This document shows, one piece after another, positions 44,350 through 52,436 of a stretch of 55,586 nt of DNA; the first letter of the stretch is position 1; every line of letters starts with the position of its first letter. The notes beneath the pieces were generated by a model. That model did not search any database and was not told where the DNA came from. It saw only the letters and a program-made list of their open reading frames with translations. The translations under genes and the position numbers were made by a program. This DNA comes from Candidatus Hebobacterum abditum (GTDB lineage: Bacteria; Armatimonadota; Hebobacteria; Hebobacterales; Hebobacteraceae). Where the stretch lies: positions 1-55,586 of the forward strand of contig JALGXW010000032.1 of assembly GCA_029821875.1 (NCBI GenBank). Direction: 5' to 3'.

Positions 44350-44379
44350 TTAGAGCTCGGCCTCTTCTTGTGATATAAT
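44350..44379 (+). promoter_or_regulatory. Extended -10 promoter for pyrF, near-leaderless
   Basis: TATAAT at 44374-44379 is preceded by TGA (extended -10). A weak -35 TTAGAG lies 18 bases upstream. Only nine bases follow before the pyrF ATG, so the mRNA should start two or three bases ahead of the start codon. Confidence 0.7.
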
Positions 44380-44388
44380 CGGCTGGCC

Positions 44389-45120
44389 ATGAGGGATCCC
44401 AAGGAGCGCCTCATCATCGCGCTGGACTACCCCGATCTGCCGGCCGCGCTGGAGATGGCGCGCCTGGTCGGATCCGAGGTCGGGATGCTCAAAGTCGGCC
44501 TGGAGCTGTTCAACTCGGCTGGGCCGAAGGCGGTGCTTGCAGTGCGCGAGCTCGGCGCGCGCGTGTTCTACGATTCGAAGTTCTCCGACATTCCGAACAC
44601 GGTGGCAGGTGCGGCCGCAGCAGTCGCCCGCCTGGGCGTCTCTATGTTCAACGTGCATGCACTCGGGGGCAGCACGATGATGGCGGCGGCGCGAACGGCC
44701 GCGACCGAGGCCGCGTCGGCGGCGGGACTGCCCGCCCCTATCGTGATCGGCGTGACGGTCGTCACGAGCCTGAGCGACGACGAAGTCAGAGACGAGCTGG
44801 GAATACCCGGTGACGCCCGTGAGACAGCCATCCGCCTGGCCGTACTGGCAAAGGAGGCCGGCCTCGACGGAGTCGTCGCCGCTGTGTCTGAGGTCCCGGA
44901 GATAAGGCGAGTCTGTGGAAAGGAGTTCTTGGTGGTCACGCCGGGCATCCGCCCGGCGTGGGCCCGGGTGGACGACCAGAGCCGCTTCGCGACGCCGAAA
45001 CAGGCGATCGAGGCCGGCAGTGACTACCTGGTCGTCGGTCGGCCTGTCACCCGGGCTGAAGACCCCCTTGAGGCGGTCACAGCCATAGTGCGTGAGATGG
45101 CGAGTGCCTGCACAACGTAG
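44389..45120 (+). CDS. pyrF: Orotidine 5'-phosphate decarboxylase
   Basis: The 243-residue barrel makes UMP from OMP. DSKFSDIPNT holds the catalytic Asp62, Lys64 and Asp67; VTPGIRP and VVGRPVTRAEDP bind phosphate. ATG 44389 starts directly at the family N-terminus. No Shine-Dalgarno sequence is present, in line with a near-leaderless mRNA. The gene stands apart from other pyr genes. Confidence 0.95.
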   Translation: MRDPKERLIIALDYPDLPAALEMARLVGSEVGMLKVGLELFNSAGPKAVLAVRELGARVFYDSKFSDIPNTVAGAAAAVARLGVSMFNVHALGGSTMMAAARTAATEAASAAGLPAPIVIGVTVVTSLSDDEVRDELGIPGDARETAIRLAVLAKEAGLDGVVAAVSEVPEIRRVCGKEFLVVTPGIRPAWARVDDQSRFATPKQAIEAGSDYLVVGRPVTRAEDPLEAVTAIVREMASACTT

Positions 45121-45164
45121 GGTCTTCGACGCAAGACCGAGTAGGGACTGCCAGGAACCCAGCC

Positions 45165-45533
45165 ATGGACAACGAACTCGATCTGCTGCTTGGGACCGCC
45201 ATCGACAGCCTTGTGAAGCTGGACATTCTGCTCCTGTTCCACGCTCGTCCGGGCAGCGTGTCGAGGCCGGAGGAGGTGGCGCGGCAGGTGGGACATCCCG
45301 AGACCGAGGTGTCCCAGACACTCGATCAGCTCTCTGAGGCCGGACTTGTCGAACGTTTTGTCTTGGGCAGCGGCCGACATGCAGTATACGGGCCATCTGA
45401 CGAGGATCGCGTTCGTGGGATCATCGCGGCGATCAAGGAGCGCTACGACCGCGATCCGAGTACCCGAGCTGGCCTGGTCCGCGACATACTTCGCGTACCC
45501 TCAGAAGAGCCGCGTCCGATCGACACATCTTAG
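45165..45533 (+). CDS. Winged-helix DNA-binding protein, MarR/ArsR-like
   Basis: The 122-residue protein has a winged-helix core at about residues 18-75: LDILLLFHARPGSVSRPEEVARQV, then the recognition helix ETEVSQTLDQLSEAGLVERF and wing residues GRHAVYGPS. The C-terminal helix is charged. There are no metal-binding cysteines. ATG 45165 follows CCAGGA. It is 33 bases ahead of the glycosidase-like gene and may regulate it. Confidence 0.7.
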   Translation: MDNELDLLLGTAIDSLVKLDILLLFHARPGSVSRPEEVARQVGHPETEVSQTLDQLSEAGLVERFVLGSGRHAVYGPSDEDRVRGIIAAIKERYDRDPSTRAGLVRDILRVPSEEPRPIDTS

Positions 45534-45566
45534 GCCGCCGAACGCGGCCCCTGGCAGGGGTCCCAG

Positions 45567-47879
45567 GTGAGCGGAGACACACACGCGTCCGGATTCGGCG
45601 AGGCCGCCCGGGAAGCGGGCGCCGCCTACTCCGAGCAAGGCGATCGCGTTCTGATCGCCAACCCTTTCCTCCAGATGGCCCTCTCTCGTGAGGATGGCAC
45701 GCTCATCTCTCTGGTGCAGGGCGAGAGGGACACTGAACTGATCGATGCCGAGGAAGCGCAGGCCGAGGGTCCTCTCTGGCGGCTCGCGGTGAGGAACAGG
45801 CGCGGGCAGGCCGACGACGCTACGAGCAAAGACTGCGCCAGATTCACCTACAGCTTCGGCCGTCACCGGCATGAGGGATGGCTTCGCCTGTGGCTTCAGT
45901 GGCGTGGCATCATCGAGACTGCCGACGTCGACGACTCATCTCTCACAGTCCAGATCAGTTTCCCCGACGATGCTCCGATGGTGCTGTTCGATCACGAGAT
46001 CCAGCTCCCCGCGGGCTACTCCCCTGCGGGGCTGGATCTCCCGTGTCTGTGCGCTGTCGGATGTCGTGACCCGCTCATGGATGACGGCGTCTTTCTGCCT
46101 CTGTCGGGCGGCATCTACCTGCCGAACCCCCGTGCGAGAGGTGGCGATCCTCGGCTCTGGGAGGTCGAGTATCCTGGGCCGGCTTCCATGCAGCTCCTTG
46201 GCTACTGCTGTGGCGAGCGGACGGCCCTGTGGGTGGCCCCTCGAGATTCGGCGGGCATCAGGAAGCTCCTGACGGTCTCCGGCATGCCATCGTCGGGCCG
46301 GCTTCGGCTCGCGGTAACTCAGTTCCCCGCCCTGCGGCCGGACGGCGAGTGGTCATCCGGCTATCCGGTTGCCGTCGGCATTGCCGATGGGGACTGGTTC
46401 GAGGCGGCCCTCGACTACCGTGCCTGGGCGGCGCGGCAGCCCTGGACGTCTCGCGGTAGGGGAGGGGAGCGGAGAACGCCGCCGCTCACGAGTGCCTACG
46501 GCCTGTGGGCCTCCTACTGGGGCGGTGCACGGCGCGTCGCGGGGACCGCCCGCGAGTTGCAGAGGCTTGTCAACGTGCCTGTGAAGCTGGACTGGCGTTG
46601 CTGGCACGCCTGCGCCCGTGAAGGCGCGTACCCCGACTACCTCCCGCCTCGAGACGGCGATGAGGCGTTCACTACCGCCGAGAGAGAACTCAGCGAGTCC
46701 GGCGTCCTCGACCAGCTGAGCCTGAGCGCGCTTTTCGTGAGCCGGGAATCAGCGCTCTGGCGGGAAGAGGGCGCCGAGACACACGCCGTGCAGCCGGGCC
46801 AGGACACGCACGCTGACGGCCACAGACCAGCGGCTTCCGCGCTCGAAACCATGTGCCCGGGGACGAGATACTGGCGAGACAAGCTCGCGGCCATCGTCGG
46901 AGGACTTGTGAAGCGCGGCGCGGATGGGGTCCTCCTCGAGGACTTGGACACCTCCCCGCTGGCATGCGAGGAACCCAGCCACGAGCACGGGCCTGCCGCT
47001 CGAGGCCAATGGGCCGAGAGCATCCGCTCACTGCTGGCAGCCGTGCGAGCTGCCGTTGGCAGGGGAGGCCAGATCGCAGCCGACGGCCTGACTGAGTATC
47101 ATCTCGACTTGGTGGACGCTGTTTTCACGAGACACGCCTCGGCTGAGCGACAGGGCATCGTGCCGAATGGACTCGGCCACAGATGGATTCCGATCCCACT
47201 CTATGCTGCTGTCTACCACGACTACACGACGATGGCCGGGCCGGGCGTGTCTCTCGTGAGCCATAGGCCCCACGACCCGATGTGGCCGGCCGCGATGATC
47301 TCCGAGATGCGCGCGCCGCCGCGCGTCATGGGCCGCGACTACGAGGCCCAGTTCTGTCTGGAGGTGGCGCGATCACTCGTCTGGGGCTATCAGCCCATCC
47401 TAGAAGGCTTCGCGCCAGAGCAGTCCCGGGACGAAGCGAATCGGCGCAAGTTGGCGTTTCTCGCAGCGGCTCTGCGCGCCCAAGCATGGGGAATCGGCGC
47501 GCTTCTTCCTCAGTCCCAGTTCCTTGGGCCACTCAACATCGAGTGCCCAACGCTGGAGGAGGACCTGCTCAGCGACCCGCCGGGCGCGTCTCCCACCGAC
47601 CGTCGGACCAGGCGGCAGTTGCTGCCGAGCGTCCACGGCTCGGCCTGGCGTGTGCCTGGAGGCGGTCTGTCCGCAGTATTGGTCAACATAGGAGCCACTG
47701 AAGTTGACTTCACGGCGCGCCTGCGCTCCAGCCGCCTGGCCCTCCAGCTTCCTCTCCGACTGATGGGGCGCACATTCTCGGAGGACGGCGACGTCCCCGC
47801 GGCGAGCCTCCGCGCGTCGGGCAGTGAGATCGGCGGCCGTCTCCCCTCGCGCTCGATAGTACTCGTCTCGATCCGTTGA
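45567..47879 (+). CDS. DUF6259-like glycosidase candidate
   Basis: A 770-residue soluble protein lacking a signal peptide. Residues about 25-290 look like a beta-sandwich (ANPFLQMALSREDGTLISLVQ, as in many glycoside hydrolase N-domains). Residues about 310-690 suggest a TIM barrel with acidic strand ends, e.g. VPVKLDWRCWHAC and GADGVLLEDLDTSP. A short C-terminal beta domain ends LPSRSIVLVSIR. This layout recalls alpha-galactosidase-like and DUF6259 proteins, but the catalytic pair is unproven. GTG 45567, with GGGG upstream. The neighbours suggest carbohydrate use. Confidence 0.55.
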   Translation: MSGDTHASGFGEAAREAGAAYSEQGDRVLIANPFLQMALSREDGTLISLVQGERDTELIDAEEAQAEGPLWRLAVRNRRGQADDATSKDCARFTYSFGRHRHEGWLRLWLQWRGIIETADVDDSSLTVQISFPDDAPMVLFDHEIQLPAGYSPAGLDLPCLCAVGCRDPLMDDGVFLPLSGGIYLPNPRARGGDPRLWEVEYPGPASMQLLGYCCGERTALWVAPRDSAGIRKLLTVSGMPSSGRLRLAVTQFPALRPDGEWSSGYPVAVGIADGDWFEAALDYRAWAARQPWTSRGRGGERRTPPLTSAYGLWASYWGGARRVAGTARELQRLVNVPVKLDWRCWHACAREGAYPDYLPPRDGDEAFTTAERELSESGVLDQLSLSALFVSRESALWREEGAETHAVQPGQDTHADGHRPAASALETMCPGTRYWRDKLAAIVGGLVKRGADGVLLEDLDTSPLACEEPSHEHGPAARGQWAESIRSLLAAVRAAVGRGGQIAADGLTEYHLDLVDAVFTRHASAERQGIVPNGLGHRWIPIPLYAAVYHDYTTMAGPGVSLVSHRPHDPMWPAAMISEMRAPPRVMGRDYEAQFCLEVARSLVWGYQPILEGFAPEQSRDEANRRKLAFLAAALRAQAWGIGALLPQSQFLGPLNIECPTLEEDLLSDPPGASPTDRRTRRQLLPSVHGSAWRVPGGGLSAVLVNIGATEVDFTARLRSSRLALQLPLRLMGRTFSEDGDVPAASLRASGSEIGGRLPSRSIVLVSIR

Positions 47880-47922
47880 GCGCCCTCTGCCGCACCTCGC
47901 CGACACTGCCGGCGAACCGCTT

Positions 47923-47951
47923 TTGCCACACTGCGGCATGTCGTCTATAAT
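47923..47951 (+). promoter_or_regulatory. Promoter of the uronate-isomerase-like gene
   Basis: TTGCCA at 47923-47928 and TATAAT at 47946-47951 are 17 bases apart. Leader about 30 bases, with CGGAGGA as ribosome site. Confidence 0.75.
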
Positions 47952-47988
47952 CTGTGGCCTTCCCCACTAACTCGGAGGACAGACAGTC

Positions 47989-49239
47989 ATGCCGATCCTG
48001 GATACGGGATGTCTCAGGTCAACAGTCGAGAAGGTCATCCGCGAGACTGAAGTGACCGACGTTCACACACACCTCTACCCGCCCTCCTTCGGCGATCTGC
48101 TGCTCTGGGGTGTGGATGACCTCATCACCTACCATTACCTCGTTGCCGAGACGTTCCGGTGGATAGAAACACCCTACGAGGCGTACTGGGACCTGACCAC
48201 CCAGGAGCGGGCCGACCTGATCTGGCGGACGCTCTTCAACGAGAACTCACCGATCGCTGAATCGTGCCGGGGCATACTGACTGTGCTGCAGAAGCTGGGG
48301 CTGGACGTAGCCGCCAGAGATCTACCAGCCTACAGAGACTACTTCGCGAAGCTAGCGCCGGCGGACTACGTGGACACGGTCTTCCGGCTGGGCGGCGTCA
48401 AGGATGTCGTGATGACGAACGACCCGTTCGACGAGACAGAGCGGAAGGTCTGGCTGGAGTCGTACCGCCCCGACCCGCGCTTCAAGGCCGCGCTGAGGCT
48501 TGACCCCTTGCTGAACGGCTGGGACGAGAACAGGCAGCAGCTCGCCTCCTGGGGCTATTCTGTTGAGGCGACCATGTCTCCAGCGTGCCTGAAGGAAGTG
48601 CGCCGCTTCCTCAGGGAGTGGGTCGAGCGGATGGAGGCGGTCTACCTCGCCGTGTCTCTGCCCCCGACCTTCATGATGCCCGAAGAATCTGCCAGAGGAG
48701 TTCTCGTCCGTGAATGCGTCCTGCCGGTCTGTGCGGAACTGGATCGCCCCTTCGCCATGATGATAGGTGTGAAGAAACTCGTGAATCCTCGCCTTGGGCT
48801 GGCCGGAGATGCGGTCGGAAAGGGAGCCATCGAGGCCGTCGAGCATCTGTGCTCCGAGTACCCGCGCAACAAGTTTCTCGTGACCATGCTCTCGCGCGAG
48901 AACCAGCACGAGCTGTGCGTGGCCGCGCGGAAGTTCAGGAACCTGATGATCTTCGGATGCTGGTGGTTCCTCAACAATCCCAGCCTGGTCGAGGAGATCA
49001 CGCGCATGCGGCTCGAGCTGCTCGGCCTGAGCTTCCTCCCGCAGCACTCGGACGCGCGCGTGCTCGATCAGCTCATCTACAAGTGGGAGCACTCCCGGAG
49101 AGTGATAGGCGAGGTACTGTGCGAGGAGTATGCGGACCTGCTATCGGCCGGGTGGCGGCTGGAGGAAGACGAGATACGAAGGGACGTTGGGAAGCTGTTG
49201 GGAGGTAACTTCCGAGACTTCCTCGAACGGCAGCTGTGA
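47989..49239 (+). CDS. Uronate isomerase (UxaC)-like amidohydrolase-fold protein
   Basis: The 416-residue protein starts like UxaC: TDVHTHLYPPSFGDLLLWGVDDLITYHYL at about residues 23-51 with the HxH metal motif, followed by FRLGGVKDVVMTNDPFD. Near the C-terminus LPQHSDARVLDQLIYKWEHSR matches the closing part of uronate isomerases. It is shorter than classical UxaC (about 470). The substrate may be a uronate or another sugar acid. ATG 47989 follows CGGAGGA. Confidence 0.72.
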   Translation: MPILDTGCLRSTVEKVIRETEVTDVHTHLYPPSFGDLLLWGVDDLITYHYLVAETFRWIETPYEAYWDLTTQERADLIWRTLFNENSPIAESCRGILTVLQKLGLDVAARDLPAYRDYFAKLAPADYVDTVFRLGGVKDVVMTNDPFDETERKVWLESYRPDPRFKAALRLDPLLNGWDENRQQLASWGYSVEATMSPACLKEVRRFLREWVERMEAVYLAVSLPPTFMMPEESARGVLVRECVLPVCAELDRPFAMMIGVKKLVNPRLGLAGDAVGKGAIEAVEHLCSEYPRNKFLVTMLSRENQHELCVAARKFRNLMIFGCWWFLNNPSLVEEITRMRLELLGLSFLPQHSDARVLDQLIYKWEHSRRVIGEVLCEEYADLLSAGWRLEEDEIRRDVGKLLGGNFRDFLERQL

Positions 49240-49251
49240 CCGGATAGACCG

Positions 49252-49279
49252 CCCCGGTTCGAGCGCGGCCGCTCCGGGG
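49252..49279. terminator. Hairpin between convergent genes
   Basis: An imperfect GC-rich hairpin: CCCCG with CGGGG outside and GAGCG with CGCTC inside. It lies between the isomerase-like gene and the convergent anti-sigma gene. No T-run on either side; possibly bidirectional termination. Confidence 0.35.
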
Positions 49280-49295
49280 TATGAAAGCTGCCGAC

Positions 49296-49730
49296 CTACC
49301 TTTCCTCTCGCTCCTGCACGGGCGGCGCGGGCATTCCTGAGATAGCTGGCGCCACCGCAGGAACTGCCGGTCGTGGTTCCGGCACGGGCGGGCCCAGAGG
49401 CCTCGTGAAGAAGTGCCAGACCGCCCCCATCATCGCAAGCAGGAAGAGCGCCAGGATGACAAGGGGCTTGAGATAGGACTTCACTGGCTTCTGCCAGCCG
49501 GTCACGTGCCAGTAGCCGAATGCTCGCAGCACCCGTCGGTCGAAGTCGTGGCTGACCTCGATCTGACTGGAGACGGCCCGCAGTCGACCGGCGATCCCGC
49601 CGAGGGCCGTCAACTCGGCCTGGCAGTGAGGGCACGTCTTGAGGTGCGCCTCCAGTCGTGCAGCTCGTCTAGCCGGCAGTTCGCCATCGAGATAGGACGA
49701 CAGTTGCTCTTCGTACAGCGTGCAAGTCAC
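49296..49730 (-). CDS. Zinc-finger anti-sigma factor (membrane-anchored)
   Basis: The 144-residue protein has the zinc anti-sigma motif HLKTCPHC (His29, Cys33, Cys36) plus Cys3 after a helix, then a basic linker. One membrane helix (PLVILALFLLAMMGAVWHFF, about 87-106) and a proline-rich external tail follow. Such proteins hold an ECF sigma factor at the membrane. GTG 49730 overlaps the sigma stop (GTGA), so the two are made in fixed ratio. Confidence 0.85.
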   Translation of the reverse strand: MTCTLYEEQLSSYLDGELPARRAARLEAHLKTCPHCQAELTALGGIAGRLRAVSSQIEVSHDFDRRVLRAFGYWHVTGWQKPVKSYLKPLVILALFLLAMMGAVWHFFTRPLGPPVPEPRPAVPAVAPAISGMPAPPVQEREER

Positions 49731-50320
49731 GATTGCTCCTCTCCAGTCTCGGAGAGTTTACTCCATATCTTCCTGAAGGCCGTGCGCGCCTTGCTCAGGC
49801 GCGACCTCACTGTCCCCAGCGGCAGCCTCAATGCCTCCGCAATCTCGGAGTAACTCAACCCTTCCTGATCTCTCAGCAGCAGTATGGCTCGCAGCTCGGG
49901 AGCCATGGCGGCCAGCACTTGCCGCGTGAGCAGCGCCTCTGTGACCTGCCGGGACGGGCTGTCGCTCGCCCTCGGCTCCCTCACCGCGTCCAGCCCGACC
50001 GTAGCTCTCCTTCGTCGCCTGCTACCCAGGCACAGGTTTGTCACTATCCTGTACAGCCAAGTCGAGAACGACGCCTGCCCCCGAAACCGGGGTATGGCCT
50101 GGAAGACCCGTACGAAGGCCTCCTGCGCCACGTCCTCAGCGTCCTCCCTATTGCCCAGCATCTGATAGGCGAGGGTCACCGCCGGCCGTCGGTAGCGCGA
50201 GAGCAATGCCTGGAATGCGCCAGGCACGCGCTCTGCGCAGGCGGCGACCAGAGTCGCATCATCCGCCGTCGCCAGGCGCCCGTCCACGGACAAGCCGCCG
50301 GGCCGGACGACTTCCTCCAT
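49727..50320 (-). CDS. ECF-family RNA polymerase sigma factor
   Basis: The 197-residue protein has the region 2 stretch NREDAEDVAQEAFVRVFQAIPRFRGQASFSTWLYRIVTNL (two segments, residues about 55-95) and the region 4 helix-turn-helix ILLLRDQEGLSYSEIAEALRLPLGTVRSRLSKAR. ATG 50320 follows GGGAGG; the longer frame to 50914 is not plausible. A sigma-E-like promoter sits upstream, which suggests autoregulation. Confidence 0.93.
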   Translation of the reverse strand: MEEVVRPGGLSVDGRLATADDATLVAACAERVPGAFQALLSRYRRPAVTLAYQMLGNREDAEDVAQEAFVRVFQAIPRFRGQASFSTWLYRIVTNLCLGSRRRRRATVGLDAVREPRASDSPSRQVTEALLTRQVLAAMAPELRAILLLRDQEGLSYSEIAEALRLPLGTVRSRLSKARTAFRKIWSKLSETGEEQS

Positions 50321-50335
50321 CTCGCCCTCCCAGCT

Positions 50336-50364
50336 ATTAGATGACGAAGCGGCCAAAAAAGTTC
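50336..50364 (-). promoter_or_regulatory. Candidate ECF-type promoter of the sigma operon
   Basis: On the minus strand GAACTT (50364-50359) is followed after 17 bases by TCTAAT (50341-50336). This matches the E. coli sigma-E pattern (GAACTT, 16-17 bases, TCTRA). It ends 15 bases ahead of the sigma start. Confidence 0.5.
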
Positions 50365-50536
50365 TCCCGCCAGGCGTTTTCTCACACATTTTACCACGGG
50401 GTAGGCGCGAGCGCCATCCCTGGAGAATTGGGGGTAGGTGGATGTCCGAGGCGCCGTGAGACGCCGTGCCGGCGCTTCTGGAAAGGCTCCACACAGCCTG
50501 AGTTGCGATCCACCAGGGACGTCGGGTAGCAGCCGA

Positions 50537-51211
50537 GTGAAGCTCTCCGTCATAATCCCCGTCTACAATGAGCGCGACACGATCGCGGAGACGATCCGTC
50601 GCGTCCGCGCCTCGCCTGTTGACAAGGAGATCGTCGTCGTGGACGATGCGAGCACCGACGGGACCCCATCTGTCCTCGAATCCCTTGCGGGGCCGGATCT
50701 CAAGCTCATCAGCCAGCCTGCCAACCAGGGAAAGGGCGCGGCCATTCGTCGCGCTCTCGAGGACACAACGGGCGACGTCATCCTGATCCAGGACGCCGAT
50801 CTGGAATACGACCCGGCCGACTATCCGAGGCTGATCGCCCCGATCGCCTCTGGCGAGGCCGATGTTGTGTACGGAACGCGCGCGCCGGAGTTCCGCGGCA
50901 TGCACCTGCCCCATCGCATCTTCAACTGGATTGCGGCGCGGCTCGCCAACCTACTTTACCGTGCCGGCATAACAGACGAGGCAACGTGCTACAAGGTGTT
51001 CCGCGCGGAGGTGATCAAGTCGATCCCGCTCAGGTGTCAGCGCTTCGAGTTCTGCCCGGAAGTGACCGCCAAGGTGCGGAGGCGCGGCCTCCACATCCAC
51101 GAGGTCCCGGTCTCCTACCAGGCGCGCTCAGTAGGGGCAGGAAAGAAGATCCGCTGGTGGGACGGCGTGGAGGCGCTCTGGACACTCGTGAAGTACCGCT
51201 TCACCGACTGA
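50537..51211 (+). CDS. Family 2 glycosyltransferase, dolichol-phosphate-mannose-synthase-like
   Basis: The 224-residue cytosolic enzyme has SVIIPVYNERDTI at the N-terminus, DDASTDGT for nucleotide binding and DADLEYDP as the metal motif; the end is VSYQARSVGAGKKIRWWDGV. No membrane segment. It transfers a sugar from an NDP-sugar, likely to a polyprenyl phosphate or to a wall polymer. GTG 50537 is the first start ahead of the core; the Shine-Dalgarno sequence is weak. It is divergent from the sigma operon. Confidence 0.85.
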   Translation: MKLSVIIPVYNERDTIAETIRRVRASPVDKEIVVVDDASTDGTPSVLESLAGPDLKLISQPANQGKGAAIRRALEDTTGDVILIQDADLEYDPADYPRLIAPIASGEADVVYGTRAPEFRGMHLPHRIFNWIAARLANLLYRAGITDEATCYKVFRAEVIKSIPLRCQRFEFCPEVTAKVRRRGLHIHEVPVSYQARSVGAGKKIRWWDGVEALWTLVKYRFTD

Positions 51212-51245
51212 GCTTCGCGCACAGGCCGCCTCGCGCCCGAGAGCG

Positions 51246-51272
51246 CTGCCCGGGACTGACTCGTCCGGGCAG
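51246..51272. terminator. Hairpin between convergent genes
   Basis: CTGCCCGGGAC and GTCCGGGCAG form a strong stem with one bulged base around a 6-base loop. It lies between the glycosyltransferase and the convergent iron-sulfur gene. There is no T-run. Confidence 0.4.
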
Positions 51273-51284
51273 TAGGCGTCAGCG

Positions 51285-52229
51285 CTAGGACTCCCAATCA
51301 TCGATGAGCCGACGCAGCCGTTCTGGCAGGTGCTCTGACCTCCCGCCAACCGGGCAGGCTCTCACGCAGTCGCCCCGGACTGGCGAGTCCGGCCTGTCCT
51401 CCCTCCGTCGCCTGCAGAGGGTGGGATCGGTCTTCGCAGGTGTGTCGATGAAGATCGCATGCCGATCGATGGTGGCGACGGAACGGTAGTCCCGCACGGA
51501 TGCGTCATCGCGCATCGTGATGCACTCCATGATGCAGGCCCTCTGGCAGAGCCCGCACCTGCGGCATATCGGCTCGGTGACGAGCGGATCCGGATCGAGT
51601 TCGGCGTCCGTGACGATCGAGTTGAACCTCTGTCGGGGACCGAACTGCCGTGTGAGGACAAGGTTGCCGTATCCGAACTCGCCCAGCCCGGCCCGGGTCG
51701 CCGCGTGGCGGTGCGAGAAGGGCCCAAAGGTGTATCTGAACGGCGAGAACTTATTGGCGCCCCGACTGGCCGGCCCCTCCCAAATCTCCGCATCTGTCAT
51801 GCCCTCGACGTGAGGATGGAGGCCGGTTGTCGGGAAGATCATGGCTTCATGCCCGAGGCTCATCAGGTGCTGGCCGATGATCTGGGCGATGAACTCGAGC
51901 ATGTAGTCTTGGACGAGATGTCCGACCTCCCCGTACAGCGCCTCGAAGTAGGGGTACCGAACGTGCTCTGGGATCATCTCTAGTTCGCGCGTGGCCAGCA
52001 CCGCGGGAGCATCGATCACGGGATTCATGACCGGCTGCCCTATCGAGATGATAGCCCTGGCCTCCGGGAGGAAGTCTCTCGGGTGGTGGCCGCCGGGCGC
52101 AGCGTCATGCAGCGGGGGCAGCGGATCGAAGCGCTCGACTGGCGCGACACCGACCAAGACCGCGCCATGGCGCATCGCCAGGTCCTTCACAGAAGCTGTC
52201 AGCTCGCCGCTCCCACCGTCCTTGTTCAT
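51285..52229 (-). CDS. QueG-like iron-sulfur protein
   Basis: The 314-residue protein resembles epoxyqueuosine reductase/reductive-dehalogenase-type proteins. AGLGEFGYGNLVLTRQFGPRQRFNSIVTDAEL is the cobalamin-domain-like part, followed by the ferredoxin motif CRRCGLCQRAC and a second cluster with CVRACPVGG. The C-terminal HEAT domain of true QueG is missing, so tRNA modification is not assured. ATG 52229 follows GGAGAGAG. Divergent from an aldo/keto reductase gene across 207 bases. Confidence 0.75.
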   Translation of the reverse strand: MNKDGGSGELTASVKDLAMRHGAVLVGVAPVERFDPLPPLHDAAPGGHHPRDFLPEARAIISIGQPVMNPVIDAPAVLATRELEMIPEHVRYPYFEALYGEVGHLVQDYMLEFIAQIIGQHLMSLGHEAMIFPTTGLHPHVEGMTDAEIWEGPASRGANKFSPFRYTFGPFSHRHAATRAGLGEFGYGNLVLTRQFGPRQRFNSIVTDAELDPDPLVTEPICRRCGLCQRACIMECITMRDDASVRDYRSVATIDRHAIFIDTPAKTDPTLCRRRREDRPDSPVRGDCVRACPVGGRSEHLPERLRRLIDDWES

Positions 52230-52436
52230 CTCGCTCTCTCCACGTCCCGGAATGCAATCGCTGCAACGAAGCAGTTCGTGCCATCTGCGCGGCACCCTTT
52301 CGCCGCGGCAGGGATGGCCGAGGGGCCAAGCGAACTCAGCCACTACCACTAGCGTGACATGGACGGCCGCAGAGAAACAGGAAGCGGCCGCGGAGAGCGG
52401 GAAACAAGCCCTGAAGGCCAGCAAAGGAATCTCAGG

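Noticed and set aside
44937-44960. Perfect 10-bp inverted repeat within pyrF
   Set aside because: It encodes the conserved VTPGIRP phosphate-binding loop; codon choice explains it and no T-run follows.
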